Positions 26,861-35,160 of a stretch of 46,717 bases of DNA are shown piece after piece. Under the pieces are notes generated by a model. That model was not told the DNA's origin. It worked only from the letters and a program-made list of their open reading frames with translations, and made no database searches. Location: positions 1-46,717 of the forward strand of contig RZZS01000014.1 of the NCBI GenBank assembly GCA_009929775.1. Reading direction: 5' to 3'. The first letter of the stretch is position 1. Each line of letters opens with the position of its first letter. A program made the position numbers and the translations under genes. This DNA is from Alphaproteobacteria bacterium (GTDB lineage: Bacteria; Pseudomonadota; Alphaproteobacteria; Micavibrionales; Micavibrionaceae).

Positions 26861-27136
26861 CTAAACCGTAATATCCACGACGCTGCCGCGGGCGCGTTGT
26901 TCGCTCCGGTCCGGTTGCGGGGCGGGGGCGGTGCGTTCGGACTCGCGTTCCTGCGCGCTGGCGCGTTCCGCTTCGGCCTTCGCTACGCTCGTCGGCGGCG
27001 TGTTGTCCTGCTTTTTAACGCCTTCGGACGGTGCCGGTTGCTCCTGCCGCGAACGAACCTGCTGCTGCTCGCCGCTAACGGCCTGATTCGGGTTGGAGAG
27101 CGGATAGGGCTGAAAGCCACCTACTGGTCCTACCAT
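26861..27136 (-). CDS. Small disordered protein, unrecognised
   Basis: A 91-residue hydrophilic protein, rich in Q, E, P, A and R, with no membrane segment. It opens VGPVGGFQPYPLSNPNQAV and closes RARGSVVDITV; only those two ends look ordered or conserved. The C-terminal RGSVVDITV is a short hydrophobic tag after a disordered linker, as in some small cell-envelope or flagellar accessory proteins of alphaproteobacteria, but I cannot assign it. Codon use and a single open frame between a palindromic repeat and the DUF2336 promoter region support a real gene. Confidence 0.55.
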   Translation of the reverse strand: MVGPVGGFQPYPLSNPNQAVSGEQQQVRSRQEQPAPSEGVKKQDNTPPTSVAKAEAERASAQERESERTAPAPQPDRSEQRARGSVVDITV

Positions 27137-27341
27137 TTTGACCCCATTCGTTTTAATTTCTGAAATTCAGTTTCCAGTCTAACACGAAACCGTTAATAAA
27201 TCTTTTGAAAACCGGTTCTGTGGAATTTTAGGTTATGTTAATAATTCCTAAAGTATTTTTCTATATACAGGGTTATAAGTCTAAACAGGTCGCCGCATAA
27301 ACGAACGACATAATGATTCGCGGCGAGTGGGGGCAAAGAAC

Positions 27342-28457
27342 ATGCTCGACCGGGGCACGTCGGCCGTTACACCTCTTCTGGTGCGGTTGTACGACACTCA
27401 TAGACTCTATGAACTCGCTAAGGATCGACGAGAGCCAGCGCGTAAGGAACTCGCTTTGGTCGTTCTCGATCTTTTCCAGAGTGATCTCAACCAGCGGGAA
27501 ACCGAATTGATCTGCGACGTGCTCGGGAGCCTTATCCGGCAGGCAGAGCGCGATCTGAAACGGGCGCTGGCCGAGCAACTTTCTTGTAACGAGCGGGTCC
27601 CCCTTCGCCTCATTTTGCAACTCGCTAACGATGAAATCGAAGTCGCCGAAGCCGTTCTCATGCACAGTCCGGTTTTGAACGAGCTCGATCTGAGCTACAT
27701 CATTCAGGCCAGGGGGCCGGATTACTGGCGCGCAGTCGCCCGCCGCCGGGACTTGACCGGACATGTCGTAGACGTGCTGGCGGATACGCGGGAGCCCGGG
27801 ACACTTCTTTGCCTGATGGGAAATCGTGACGTTCGTATCACAGACTATGCCGTGGAGGTTATCGGTAATCTGGCCGTCGAGTCAGAGGAAATTGCCCGTG
27901 CCCTGATCGCGCGCGAGGAATTTTGTCGCGCTATTGCAGAAAAAATCTACCGCGCTGTCGGACAGGAGCTTCAGGCGCGGATTGTTGACCGCTTCCCCGA
28001 GGTCGCGAGCATTGTCAGCGAGGCGATCGACGAGGCGGTTTCCGATCTTACGGACGTCCAAAACCCGGAAGTCTTCTGCATGCCAAGCGGGAGAGACGTT
28101 CAGACTGCGATAGCGGCGCAGCGCAGCGGGTTTCTGGACGTGACCTTGATGCTAGGCACATTGAGAGAGGGGCGTTTTCCGGCCTTTGTCGCCCAGTTCT
28201 CCTGCTTCGCCCGCCTGGATGTGGATACGGTGATCGAAGTGCTACGCCAGAAGCGCGGTCAGGGGCTTGCGGTCGCGTGCCGGGCGCTTGACATTGAAAA
28301 GGCGGATTATCTGGCCATGTACCTGCTGACCCAGCGGATCCGCAAGGCGACTCGAATCGCCGACAAACGGGATATCTCCCGCGCTCTCGACTATTTCGAC
28401 CGGGTAAAAAAAGAAGTTGCGGAGCGAATACTCCGCAACTCCCGGAATCTGCATTAA
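27342..28457 (+). CDS. DUF2336 domain protein
   Basis: A 371-residue soluble, almost all-helical protein of the alphaproteobacterial DUF2336 family. Features are LVRLYDTHRLYELAKDRREP at the N-terminus, repeated helical pairs such as LANDEIEVAEAVLMHSPVL and LLCLMGNRDVRITDYAVEVI (HEAT-like), and a C-terminal region with RALDIEKADYLAMYLLTQRI. DUF2336 proteins are often linked to regulation of motility or the cell cycle, without a known mechanism. The ATG at 27342 is favoured over GTG at 27327 because a G-rich ribosome-binding site sits eight bases ahead of it. Its last codons contain the pgk terminator hairpin. Confidence 0.85.
   Translation: MLDRGTSAVTPLLVRLYDTHRLYELAKDRREPARKELALVVLDLFQSDLNQRETELICDVLGSLIRQAERDLKRALAEQLSCNERVPLRLILQLANDEIEVAEAVLMHSPVLNELDLSYIIQARGPDYWRAVARRRDLTGHVVDVLADTREPGTLLCLMGNRDVRITDYAVEVIGNLAVESEEIARALIAREEFCRAIAEKIYRAVGQELQARIVDRFPEVASIVSEAIDEAVSDLTDVQNPEVFCMPSGRDVQTAIAAQRSGFLDVTLMLGTLREGRFPAFVAQFSCFARLDVDTVIEVLRQKRGQGLAVACRALDIEKADYLAMYLLTQRIRKATRIADKRDISRALDYFDRVKKEVAERILRNSRNLH
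28406..28439 (-). terminator. pgk terminator embedded in the DUF2336 coding end
   Basis: A perfect 9-bp stem GTTGCGGAG (28416-28424) and CTCCGCAAC (28431-28439) has a 6-base loop. Seven A at 28406-28412 give a T-run for minus-strand transcripts from pgk, whose stop is at 28473. The whole terminator lies inside the last codons of the opposing DUF2336 gene. Confidence 0.7.
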
Positions 28458-28472
28458 TCGAAACAGGCCGGT

Positions 28473-29678
28473 TTACGCTGCCTTGCGCGCTTTTGCCAGG
28501 GCCGCCACGCCCGGCAACTCCTTGCCTTCAAGCCACTCGAGAAATGCGCCGCCCGCGGTTGAGACGTAGCTGAACTTCTCGACGACTCCGGCATTCTCCA
28601 GCGCCGACACCGTGTCGCCGCCGCCCGCGACGGACAGGAGCCTGCCTTCGGACGTCAGTTCGGCGACCTTGCGGGCCACTTCGTTCGTGCCGCGGTCGAA
28701 CGGCTTCATTTCGAACACGCCGAGAGGGCCGTTCCAGAGAACCGTCTTCGCGCTCTCGAGAATCTCGCCGATATTGCGGATCGTTTCCGGTCCGACATCG
28801 ATCGATTCTTTGTCTTCGGGCATCGTTTCGCTGGCAACCACCTCGAACGGGGCGTTCTCGCGGAATTCGGAGACGATGACGCGGTCGATGGGCAGCACGA
28901 TCCGGCATCCGGCCGACTCGGCGGTTTTCATGATCTTGCGGGCTTCTTCGGCCATGTCCTTTTCGCAGAGCGACTTGCCGACCTCGATTCCTTGCGCGAA
29001 CATGAAGGTGTTGGCCATGCCGCCGCCAAGAACAAGGAAGTCGACTTTCTTGACGAGGTTGTCCAGAACGCTCAGCTTCGTGGAGATCTTGGCACCGCCG
29101 ACGACCGCGACAACCGGCTTTTTCGGGGCTTCAAGCGCTTTCGTCAGGGCGCTGACCTCCGCCTCCATCAGGAAACCGGCCGCGGACGGGAGAATATGCG
29201 CGAGTCCCTCGGTCGAGGCGTGAGCCCGGTGCGCGGCGGAAAAGGCGTCGTTGACGAAAATATCGCCGATGTCGGCAAGCTGCCGGGTGAAGTCGGGATC
29301 GTTTTTCTCTTCGCCCTTGTGGAAGCGTACGTTTTCAAGAAGGCCGACCTGACCGGGTTGCAGTCGCCCGGCGAGGCTTTTGGCCGACTCGCCGATGCAG
29401 TCGTCCGCGAACTGAACCTTGCAGCCCCATTGCGACTCGAGGACCGGGGCGAGGAAATTCAGCGAGTACTCCATGTTGCGCTCGCCCTTTGGACGCCCGA
29501 AGTGAGAGAGAACGAGAGTTTTCGCGCCCTTGTCGATCAGATAGTCGACGGTGCGTTTCAGGCGGTCGATCCGGGTCGTATCCGTAACCGTGCCGTCTTT
29601 GGCGGGAACGTTCAGGTCGCCCCGGAGCAGCACGACCTTGCCTCCGAGATCCATATCGGTGATTGATGTGTAGTCCAT
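28473..29678 (-). CDS. pgk: Phosphoglycerate kinase
   Basis: A 401-residue glycolytic kinase that transfers phosphate from 1,3-bisphosphoglycerate to ADP. Marks are the N-terminal KVVLLRGDLNVPAKDG, LSHFGRPKGERNMEYSL, VVGGAKISTKLSVLDNLVKK, LGGGMANTFMFAQG and the C-terminal VAGGGDTVSALENAG with STAGGAFLEWLEGKELPGV. It is a complete enzyme of usual length. It stands apart from gap and fba genes here; a proline iminopeptidase gene lies upstream on the same strand with a 52-base gap. Confidence 0.97.
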   Translation of the reverse strand: MDYTSITDMDLGGKVVLLRGDLNVPAKDGTVTDTTRIDRLKRTVDYLIDKGAKTLVLSHFGRPKGERNMEYSLNFLAPVLESQWGCKVQFADDCIGESAKSLAGRLQPGQVGLLENVRFHKGEEKNDPDFTRQLADIGDIFVNDAFSAAHRAHASTEGLAHILPSAAGFLMEAEVSALTKALEAPKKPVVAVVGGAKISTKLSVLDNLVKKVDFLVLGGGMANTFMFAQGIEVGKSLCEKDMAEEARKIMKTAESAGCRIVLPIDRVIVSEFRENAPFEVVASETMPEDKESIDVGPETIRNIGEILESAKTVLWNGPLGVFEMKPFDRGTNEVARKVAELTSEGRLLSVAGGGDTVSALENAGVVEKFSYVSTAGGAFLEWLEGKELPGVAALAKARKAA

Positions 29679-29730
29679 GTGGTTGTCTCCCTCGTAACTC
29701 TGGTAACCGGATGATTGTCAGAAAAACCGC

Positions 29731-30690
29731 TCAGGCGATTGTCTTCAGATTTTCAGTCGCTTCAATTAAACGCGAACGCAGCGGCGGATCAAGAGCGGAG
29801 TGGCCCGCATCGGGCACGACGACGAAATCGGCCTCGGGCCAGAGCGCGTGCAGTCGATACGCTGTCCGCATAGGACATATAACATCATATCGCCCCTGAA
29901 CAATGGTGGCCGGAATGGAGCGGATTCGGTCGAGTTTTTTCAGCAGGCTGTTCTCCGGCGCAAACGCGTGGTGGAGGAAGTAATGCGCTTCGATCCGGGC
30001 GAGCGCAACCGCCCGCTGTCGTTGCTCGTCGGTCGAGATGGTCTCGTAGTTGGGGAAAAGCGCCGAACAGGCGCCTTCGTACAGCGCCCAGTGAAGAGCG
30101 GCGTTGAGGCGCGTTGCGGGGTCGTCCGAAAAGAGCCGCCGGTGGTAGGCTGTGAGCAGGTCGTTTGCTTCTTCCTCGGGGATGTGCGCCCGGAACTGGT
30201 CCCACGCCTCGGGGAAAATTGCGCCCATATCGGTGAGAAACCAGTCGATCTCAGGCTTCTCGAACAGGAAGATTCCGCGCAGGATCAGGCTCAGGCAGCG
30301 GTCAGGATAAGCCGTTGCATAGGCAAGCGCCAGCGTCGATCCCCATGAGCCGCCGAAAACGTGCCAGCGTTCGATACCAAGCCGTTCACGCAGCGCTTCC
30401 ATGTCGGCCACGAGGTGCGCGGGGCTGTTGTCCGTCACGTCGCCGAGTGGTGTGGAACGCCCCGCTCCGCGCTGGTCGAAGATCACGATTCGGTAGTGAT
30501 CGGGATCGAAGAAGCGCCGGTGTTTGGGCGTGGCCCCCGCGCCGGGGCCGCCATGGAGCAGGACGACCGGAACGCCGTAGGGATTGCCGCTTTGCTCCCA
30601 GTAGATCTGGTGTGGCGCGCCGACGGCGAGAAAGCCGGTGGAGTAGGGGGTAATTTCCGGAAACAGCGGAATCAGGGGTGTCGTTCTCAT
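29731..30690 (-). CDS. pip: Proline iminopeptidase
   Basis: A 319-residue alpha/beta-hydrolase that removes N-terminal proline from peptides. The oxyanion motif VVLLHGGPGAG, FDQRGAGRSTPLGDVTDN, the nucleophile elbow FGGSWGSTLALAYA, the acid in IVQGRYDVICP and the histidine in VPDAGHSALDP are all visible. The ATG at 30690 overlaps the stop of the upstream nuclease-like gene as ATGA. A longer upstream frame is an artefact. Its family is S33. Confidence 0.94.
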   Translation of the reverse strand: MRTTPLIPLFPEITPYSTGFLAVGAPHQIYWEQSGNPYGVPVVLLHGGPGAGATPKHRRFFDPDHYRIVIFDQRGAGRSTPLGDVTDNSPAHLVADMEALRERLGIERWHVFGGSWGSTLALAYATAYPDRCLSLILRGIFLFEKPEIDWFLTDMGAIFPEAWDQFRAHIPEEEANDLLTAYHRRLFSDDPATRLNAALHWALYEGACSALFPNYETISTDEQRQRAVALARIEAHYFLHHAFAPENSLLKKLDRIRSIPATIVQGRYDVICPMRTAYRLHALWPEADFVVVPDAGHSALDPPLRSRLIEATENLKTIA

Positions 30691-31526
30691 GGGGCGCTCG
30701 TATCGCTTGCGGGGGCGGGCGTATCCGGAAACTCGAACTGCCCGGGGTGGTCGGCCTTGATGCAGGGACCGTTCCATTCTTCAAGCCAGCCGCGAATGCG
30801 CAGTCGCCTGCCGTTCCATTGCAGCGGATCGAGACCGGAACGGGAAAAGGCCCGCCGGTCGCCGGCCTCGATAGCGACGGTGAAGTCGGTTTTCCAGTCG
30901 GCGCCGAAATTCAGGAAAATCCTGTTGCGGACGATGGCAACGCTCCGGACGGTTCCTTCCACGATCTGGAACCCCGGGCGGGCGTCGAGCGCGGTTTCCG
31001 GTGTCAGGAGGGCGTAGTCGCCGTCCGCCCACAGGCCCGCTCCGGCTTCGCGGGCTTTCGCCTCCAGCACCAGCATCGCCGCCGCCATTTCGGGATTGCG
31101 CGGAGATGTGCGCACCCGCGCGAGCCCTTTTTCCAGAAGCATTCCTTGCGCCCACAGACCGTCGTCGGCGCGTTCGATGTGGCCGAGCTCGTGCCCCATG
31201 CGGTTCGTGCGGCCCCGGTCCCGGTCGCGGGTCTGATAGAAACGGACCTTTTTGCCCTCGAACGCTTCCTTGAGCGCGTCCAGCGCTTCGACGGCAAGCG
31301 GGCCGGGATCGTAGGCATTGTAATCGGGGAAATCCAGCCCGGTCAGATAGACGAAACGTTCGTCCTTGAGTTCGAGAATCGTCGGCGCGATCGCTCGCTC
31401 GACATGCGTCGTGCTCGCGAGCCGCAGGTCCGGAAAAACGTCTGCCGTATTTCCGCCTTCCGCCCGCACTAAAAAGGGGAAAAGACTGGAGATGAACACG
31501 CAAAGGAATAATATTCTTTTCGTCAT
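30687..31526 (-). CDS. Exported thermonuclease-like (SNase fold) protein
   Basis: A 279-residue protein with a signal peptide (residues about 1-22, ILFLCVFISSLFPFLVRAEG). An SNase-like OB-fold region follows with VYLTGLDFPDYNAYD, KKVRFYQTRDRDRGRTNRMG and AQGMLLEKGLARV. The catalytic Arg-Glu-Arg triad of staphylococcal nuclease is not fully obvious, so activity is uncertain. A second domain (VEGTVRSVAIVRNRIFLNFG and RRLRIRGWLEEWNG) looks like another OB-fold. It couples by ATGA to pip and is divergent from the M48 protease gene with only 21 bases between the starts, so promoters must overlap the 5' coding ends. Confidence 0.78.
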   Translation of the reverse strand: MTKRILFLCVFISSLFPFLVRAEGGNTADVFPDLRLASTTHVERAIAPTILELKDERFVYLTGLDFPDYNAYDPGPLAVEALDALKEAFEGKKVRFYQTRDRDRGRTNRMGHELGHIERADDGLWAQGMLLEKGLARVRTSPRNPEMAAAMLVLEAKAREAGAGLWADGDYALLTPETALDARPGFQIVEGTVRSVAIVRNRIFLNFGADWKTDFTVAIEAGDRRAFSRSGLDPLQWNGRRLRIRGWLEEWNGPCIKADHPGQFEFPDTPAPASDTSAP

Positions 31527-31547
31527 AGACACTATGAGAGGCACGGC

Positions 31548-32999
31548 ATGCGTTTGTTTGGCAAGTTTTTTCTGATCGGTGCGGCGGTTATGGGGCTTTC
31601 CGCCTGCACTTTGAACCCCGCGACCGGGGAAAAGCAGTTCACGGCGTTCATGTCGCCCCAGCAGGAAGTCGCGGTCGGCGCGCAGGAGCACGCGAAGATC
31701 ATCCAGCTTTTCGGCGCGTACGACAATCCGGCTGTGACCTCCTACGTCCGGTCGGTGGGCGAGCGGGTGGCGAGGAACACCGAGCGCGGCGATGTGGACT
31801 ATACGTTTACCGTCCTTGATACGCCCATGGTCAACGCTTTTGCGCTTCCCGGCGGATACGTCTATATCTCGCGCGGCCTCCTGCAGCAGGCGAACAGCGA
31901 GGCCGAGCTTGCCGCCGTTCTCGGGCACGAGATCGGCCACATCACAGGCCGCCACTCCGCCGAGCGCTACTCGCGCGGCGTCCTTACCACGCTTGGCGCG
32001 GGGATCCTCGCCGCTGCGACGGACAGCAATACGGTTGCGCAGGCAGCCGGGATCGGCTCCGACCTTTACATCAAATCCTATTCGCGCGGGCAGGAGCATC
32101 AGGCGGACGATCTCGGTCTCCGCTACCTTTACAACGCCGGGTACGAGCCGGAGGCCATGGCCTCCTTCCTCGCAAACCTCGATCAGTACACGGCCTTTGA
32201 GGCCCGTCTGTCGGGGACCGATCAGCCGATGCCCTTCAACTATTTCTCGACCCACCCGCAGACGAGCGATCGAATCGCCGAAGTCGTGGACGCCGCCCGC
32301 GCCTATCCGGATAACGAGAGGCTGATTCGCCGGGAGGAATATCTGCAAACGATCGACGGGATCGTTTACGGGGACAGCGAGCGGCACGGCTTTATCCGGG
32401 GTCAGACGTTCTACCATCCGGCCATGGGATTTACCTTCTCGGTTCCGCGCGGCTTCCGGCTCGTCAACCAGCCCGATCAGGTCGTGGCGGTCAGCGACGG
32501 CGGTGCCGTCATCGTCTTCGACGCCGCGCAAACGCCAAGCGCGATGGAGCCGCTGACCTACATGCAGCAGGTCTGGATGCAGGGGGAAAGTCTCGATGCG
32601 GCCGAGCAGGTCCTTATCAACGGCCTGCCCGCCGCGACCGCCGCATTCGACGCAACGGTCAACGGGCGGCCCATGACGTTGCGAATCGTTGCGATCCAGT
32701 GGTCGCCAAACCGGTTCTTCCGTCTTCAGATGGCGATTCCGCGCGGCGCATCCGGCGGTCTCGTCGAGGATCTCAAGCGCACGACCTACAGCTTCCGCAA
32801 GCTGAGCGACGAGGAGAAGCGGACGATTCGTCCGTGGAAGATCGACATCGTTACGGCCGGCGCGGGCGACACGGTATCGTCCCTCGCGGCCCGGATGCCG
32901 TTCGACGATCTAAAGGAAGAGCGTTTCCGCGTCCTGAACGCCCTGTCCGCCAGCGAGCGGGTCGTTCCCGGGCGTGCCTATAAAATCGTGGTTCAATAA
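31548..32999 (+). CDS. M48 family metalloprotease lipoprotein
   Basis: A 483-residue periplasmic or outer-membrane-anchored lipoprotein. The lipobox is GLSACTLNPATG (cysteine near residue 20). The zinc site is LGHEIGHITGRHSAERYS, with a further ligand glutamate in GQEHQADDLGLRYL. A middle domain (about residues 280-420) has strands such as GFTFSVPRGFRLVNQ. The last 50 residues resemble a LysM-like module (TAGAGDTVSSLAARMPF, VPGRAYKIVV), which suggests peptidoglycan contact. Members of this group (BepA-like) police outer-membrane protein assembly. The substrate here is inferred only from the family. Confidence 0.92.
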   Translation: MRLFGKFFLIGAAVMGLSACTLNPATGEKQFTAFMSPQQEVAVGAQEHAKIIQLFGAYDNPAVTSYVRSVGERVARNTERGDVDYTFTVLDTPMVNAFALPGGYVYISRGLLQQANSEAELAAVLGHEIGHITGRHSAERYSRGVLTTLGAGILAAATDSNTVAQAAGIGSDLYIKSYSRGQEHQADDLGLRYLYNAGYEPEAMASFLANLDQYTAFEARLSGTDQPMPFNYFSTHPQTSDRIAEVVDAARAYPDNERLIRREEYLQTIDGIVYGDSERHGFIRGQTFYHPAMGFTFSVPRGFRLVNQPDQVVAVSDGGAVIVFDAAQTPSAMEPLTYMQQVWMQGESLDAAEQVLINGLPAATAAFDATVNGRPMTLRIVAIQWSPNRFFRLQMAIPRGASGGLVEDLKRTTYSFRKLSDEEKRTIRPWKIDIVTAGAGDTVSSLAARMPFDDLKEERFRVLNALSASERVVPGRAYKIVVQ

Positions 33000-33011
33000 A
33001 GCCGCCGCAAG

Positions 33012-33035
33012 AAAAAGGGGCCCGTGAAGGGCCCC
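33012..33035 (-). terminator. Intrinsic terminator between M48 protease and rpoH
   Basis: A 7-bp GC stem GGGGCCC (33017-33023) and GGGCCCC (33029-33035) has a GTGAA loop. Five A at 33012-33016 form the T-run for minus-strand transcripts leaving rpoH. It also lies 17 bases after the M48 stop. Confidence 0.7.
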
Positions 33036-33078
33036 TGAGTGGGGATTGGAAAAGTTTCAGGATCGTTCTTCCGTCGTC

Positions 33079-33969
33079 CTATCCTTCGAGGAACAACAAC
33101 TCGCGCATGTCTCCCGCGCGGGACCCGATGGAGACCTTGAGCTTGTCCATTGCACGCGCCTCGAGCTGACGGACGCGCTCCTTGCTGACGCCGAGCTGCT
33201 TGCCGAGATCTTCGAGCGTCACGGTCTCAAGGCCGAGATGCCGTTCGCGAATGATCGTCTGTTCGCGATCGGTCAACTCGCCGAGCGCCTGTTCGAGCCA
33301 CTGGGAACGCGTTTTCGAATCCTTGAGCGCGATGGCGATGTCTTCGGGGTCGGGACGTTCGTCGGCAAGGAAGGTCTGCCATTCGTCTTCGCCGTCATCC
33401 CGAATGCGGGCGTTGAGTGACTGGTCGTTGGCGGCCATGCGCATCTCCATGTCCTCGACGTCCTTCAGATTCACGCCGAGCTCTTCGGCAATCTTCCGGC
33501 GCCCGGCGTCGCCAAGCCCTTCGCCTTCGTTTTTCCCCTCGATTTTTGCGCGCAGGCGCCGAAGGTTGAAAAACAGGGATTTCTGCGCTGCCGTCGTTCC
33601 GGTCCTGACGATCGACCAGTTGCGCAGGATGTAATCCTGGATCGAGGAGCGGATCCACCACGACGCGTAGGTCGAAAAGCGAACCTCGCGCTCGGGCTCG
33701 AAGCGATTCGCAGCCTGCATAAGGCCGACATTGCCCTCCTGGATCAGGTCGCCCATAGGGAGACCGTAATTACGGAATTTGGAAGCCATCGCGACGACGA
33801 GGCGCGTATAGGCGCGCACCAGTTCGTGAAGGGCTCGCTCGTCGCCATGTTCCCGCCAGCGAATCGCGAGATTCCTCTCGTGTTCCCGCTCGAGAATGGG
33901 CTCGCTCATTGAGTTGCGGATATAGGCGAGATTAGCCTTTTGCGTGTACGGATCGTCTATATGGCTCAT
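33079..33969 (-). CDS. rpoH: RNA polymerase heat-shock sigma factor RpoH
   Basis: A 296-residue sigma-32. Region 2 shows GLPMGDLIQEGNVGLMQAAN and REVRFSTYASWWIRSSIQDY. The RpoH-specific box is AAQKSLFFNLRRLR. Region 4 ends with ETVTLEDLGKQLGVSKERVR and RQLEARAMDKL. Upstream (33970-34153) lie a perfect ACAGTACTGT palindrome (34001-34010) and an ACCTGT/ACAGGT inverted repeat (34040-34057), possible control sites, though I cannot name a regulator. A second in-frame ATG at about codon 21 (MSEPIL) is possible, but the MSHIDDPY start matches longer alphaproteobacterial RpoH forms. Confidence 0.94.
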   Translation of the reverse strand: MSHIDDPYTQKANLAYIRNSMSEPILEREHERNLAIRWREHGDERALHELVRAYTRLVVAMASKFRNYGLPMGDLIQEGNVGLMQAANRFEPEREVRFSTYASWWIRSSIQDYILRNWSIVRTGTTAAQKSLFFNLRRLRAKIEGKNEGEGLGDAGRRKIAEELGVNLKDVEDMEMRMAANDQSLNARIRDDGEDEWQTFLADERPDPEDIAIALKDSKTRSQWLEQALGELTDREQTIIRERHLGLETVTLEDLGKQLGVSKERVRQLEARAMDKLKVSIGSRAGDMRELLFLEG

Positions 33970-34000
33970 GTTGTCCCCGATTCTGTGAAACCGTACAAAG

Positions 34001-34057
34001 ACAGTACTGTATCTTTGCGTTTATAGTATGGCGAAATTGACCTGTACAGTAACAGGT
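34001..34057 (-). promoter_or_regulatory. Palindromic sites upstream of rpoH
   Basis: Two dyads lie 32-88 bases ahead of the rpoH start: the perfect ACAGTACTGT (34001-34010) and ACCTGT-N6-ACAGGT (34040-34057). Both contain ACAGTA. A possible -10-like TATAAA on the minus strand lies between them. A role in rpoH control is inferred. Confidence 0.35.
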
Positions 34058-34153
34058 TTGTTACAATCGCCTTCGATAACACATACCGTCACGGGAACAA
34101 AAAGTTCCCGGCGCGGCTCGGAAAGAGATCGAAAAAACGTTATCTAGTGCAAT

Positions 34154-34966
34154 TCAGGCTTCAAGCAAGTCCTCCATATCACCTTGCGGTGAAAGGCGCG
34201 CGGCGAGCAGGGGGCCTCCGAACCCGCAGCCTCCGTCGATAGTGGCGGTTACACAGTTAATATGGAGGCCGGCGTGGCGCGGATCATACCCGCGTATGAT
34301 TTTCTCGAACGGATCGTAACGCTCGGAGATGTCCCCGAATCGCTGTCCGGCCCACCAGAAACGGTCGCCCTGATCGTCGAGCGCTCTTTCCGGGTCGATT
34401 CCCGCATGGACGAAAAGAAGCGGGCAGGGACGATCCCGGAGCGTAAAAGCCGCCCGCCGCAGGTGGGTGGTAAAGGTCTCGTGCCCGGCATGGGAGCGCA
34501 CTTTCCGCCGAATCTCGCCGGTCCAGCGGGTCAGCGACATCACCCCTTCTCGCGCGGCCATGACCCCGTCATGCGGGCAAATCCCGTAAGCTTTGAGTGT
34601 CGGCGCGAGCCCCTTGCCAAGCATCCAGAGCAAAACGTTCGTGGGATCGGGCGCGAACTGGAGCTGAAGAAGCTTTTGAAGCATCTCCTCCTGCGCGCCG
34701 CGCAGATAGACGACATCCTCGCACATCATGCCCGGGATCGACAAAACAAGCCGACGGAAGGTCAGCAGCTCATCGAGAGTCTCAACGGGATTTTCGCCGT
34801 ACCCGCTGTAATTGCCAAGATAGACGACCCGGTCTCCGGGAGAGACCAGCGGCAGGAGCTGATCGTGGAGAGCGACGAGACGCGCCGTGTCGGCGTGTAT
34901 CGCCGGGATGGCCCAAATGGTTCGGGGGGCGCCAAGAACAGCGAATCGCGTGTCTGTCGTTCTCAT
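34154..34966 (-). CDS. PPP-fold metallophosphoesterase homologue lacking most metal ligands
   Basis: A 270-residue protein with the full outline of a bacterial PPP-type serine/threonine phosphatase but altered active-site motifs. GDxHG is PAIHA (about residues 21-25). GDxxDRG is GNYSGYG (51-57). GNHE is GAQE (90-93). The GHTP histidine position reads GYDP near residue 226. FVHAGI (185-190) and the terminal IDGGCGFGGPLLA are kept. So the aspartates, asparagine and one histidine that hold the two metals are gone, which suggests a pseudophosphatase that binds or scaffolds rather than cleaves. It sits between rpoH and carD on one strand. Low-level activity is not excluded. Confidence 0.8.
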   Translation of the reverse strand: MRTTDTRFAVLGAPRTIWAIPAIHADTARLVALHDQLLPLVSPGDRVVYLGNYSGYGENPVETLDELLTFRRLVLSIPGMMCEDVVYLRGAQEEMLQKLLQLQFAPDPTNVLLWMLGKGLAPTLKAYGICPHDGVMAAREGVMSLTRWTGEIRRKVRSHAGHETFTTHLRRAAFTLRDRPCPLLFVHAGIDPERALDDQGDRFWWAGQRFGDISERYDPFEKIIRGYDPRHAGLHINCVTATIDGGCGFGGPLLAARLSPQGDMEDLLEA

Positions 34967-35102
34967 GAGTCCGATTGCGGGAAACTCTCGGGTGAAGGGA
35001 TCCGTTCCCGAGTCCGGCGAGGATTGCCAGAATCACCTCATTATAACAAAAATATCAGGTGGATGGGTTTTGATTTCGTTCGGCACATTTTTCAATCCAA
35101 AT

Positions 35103-35132
35103 GGGAACCCCGGCGCGAGGGCCGGGGTTCCC
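35103..35132 (-). terminator. Strong hairpin after carD
   Basis: A perfect 12-bp stem GGGAACCCCGGC (35103-35114) and GCCGGGGTTCCC (35121-35132) has a 6-base loop, 28 bases beyond the carD stop. The minus-strand sequence after it is only mildly T-rich (ATTTGG, later AAAAA), so it may terminate with help or protect the mRNA end. Confidence 0.6.
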
Positions 35133-35160
35133 GAATCGTGGTATGAGAAAACGTGCGGTC

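Noticed and set aside
30687..32531. A 614-codon minus-strand frame running from the nuclease gene across the M48 protease
   Set aside because: Only the last 279 codons encode the signal-peptide-bearing SNase-like protein. The rest is antisense to the M48 lipoprotein gene.
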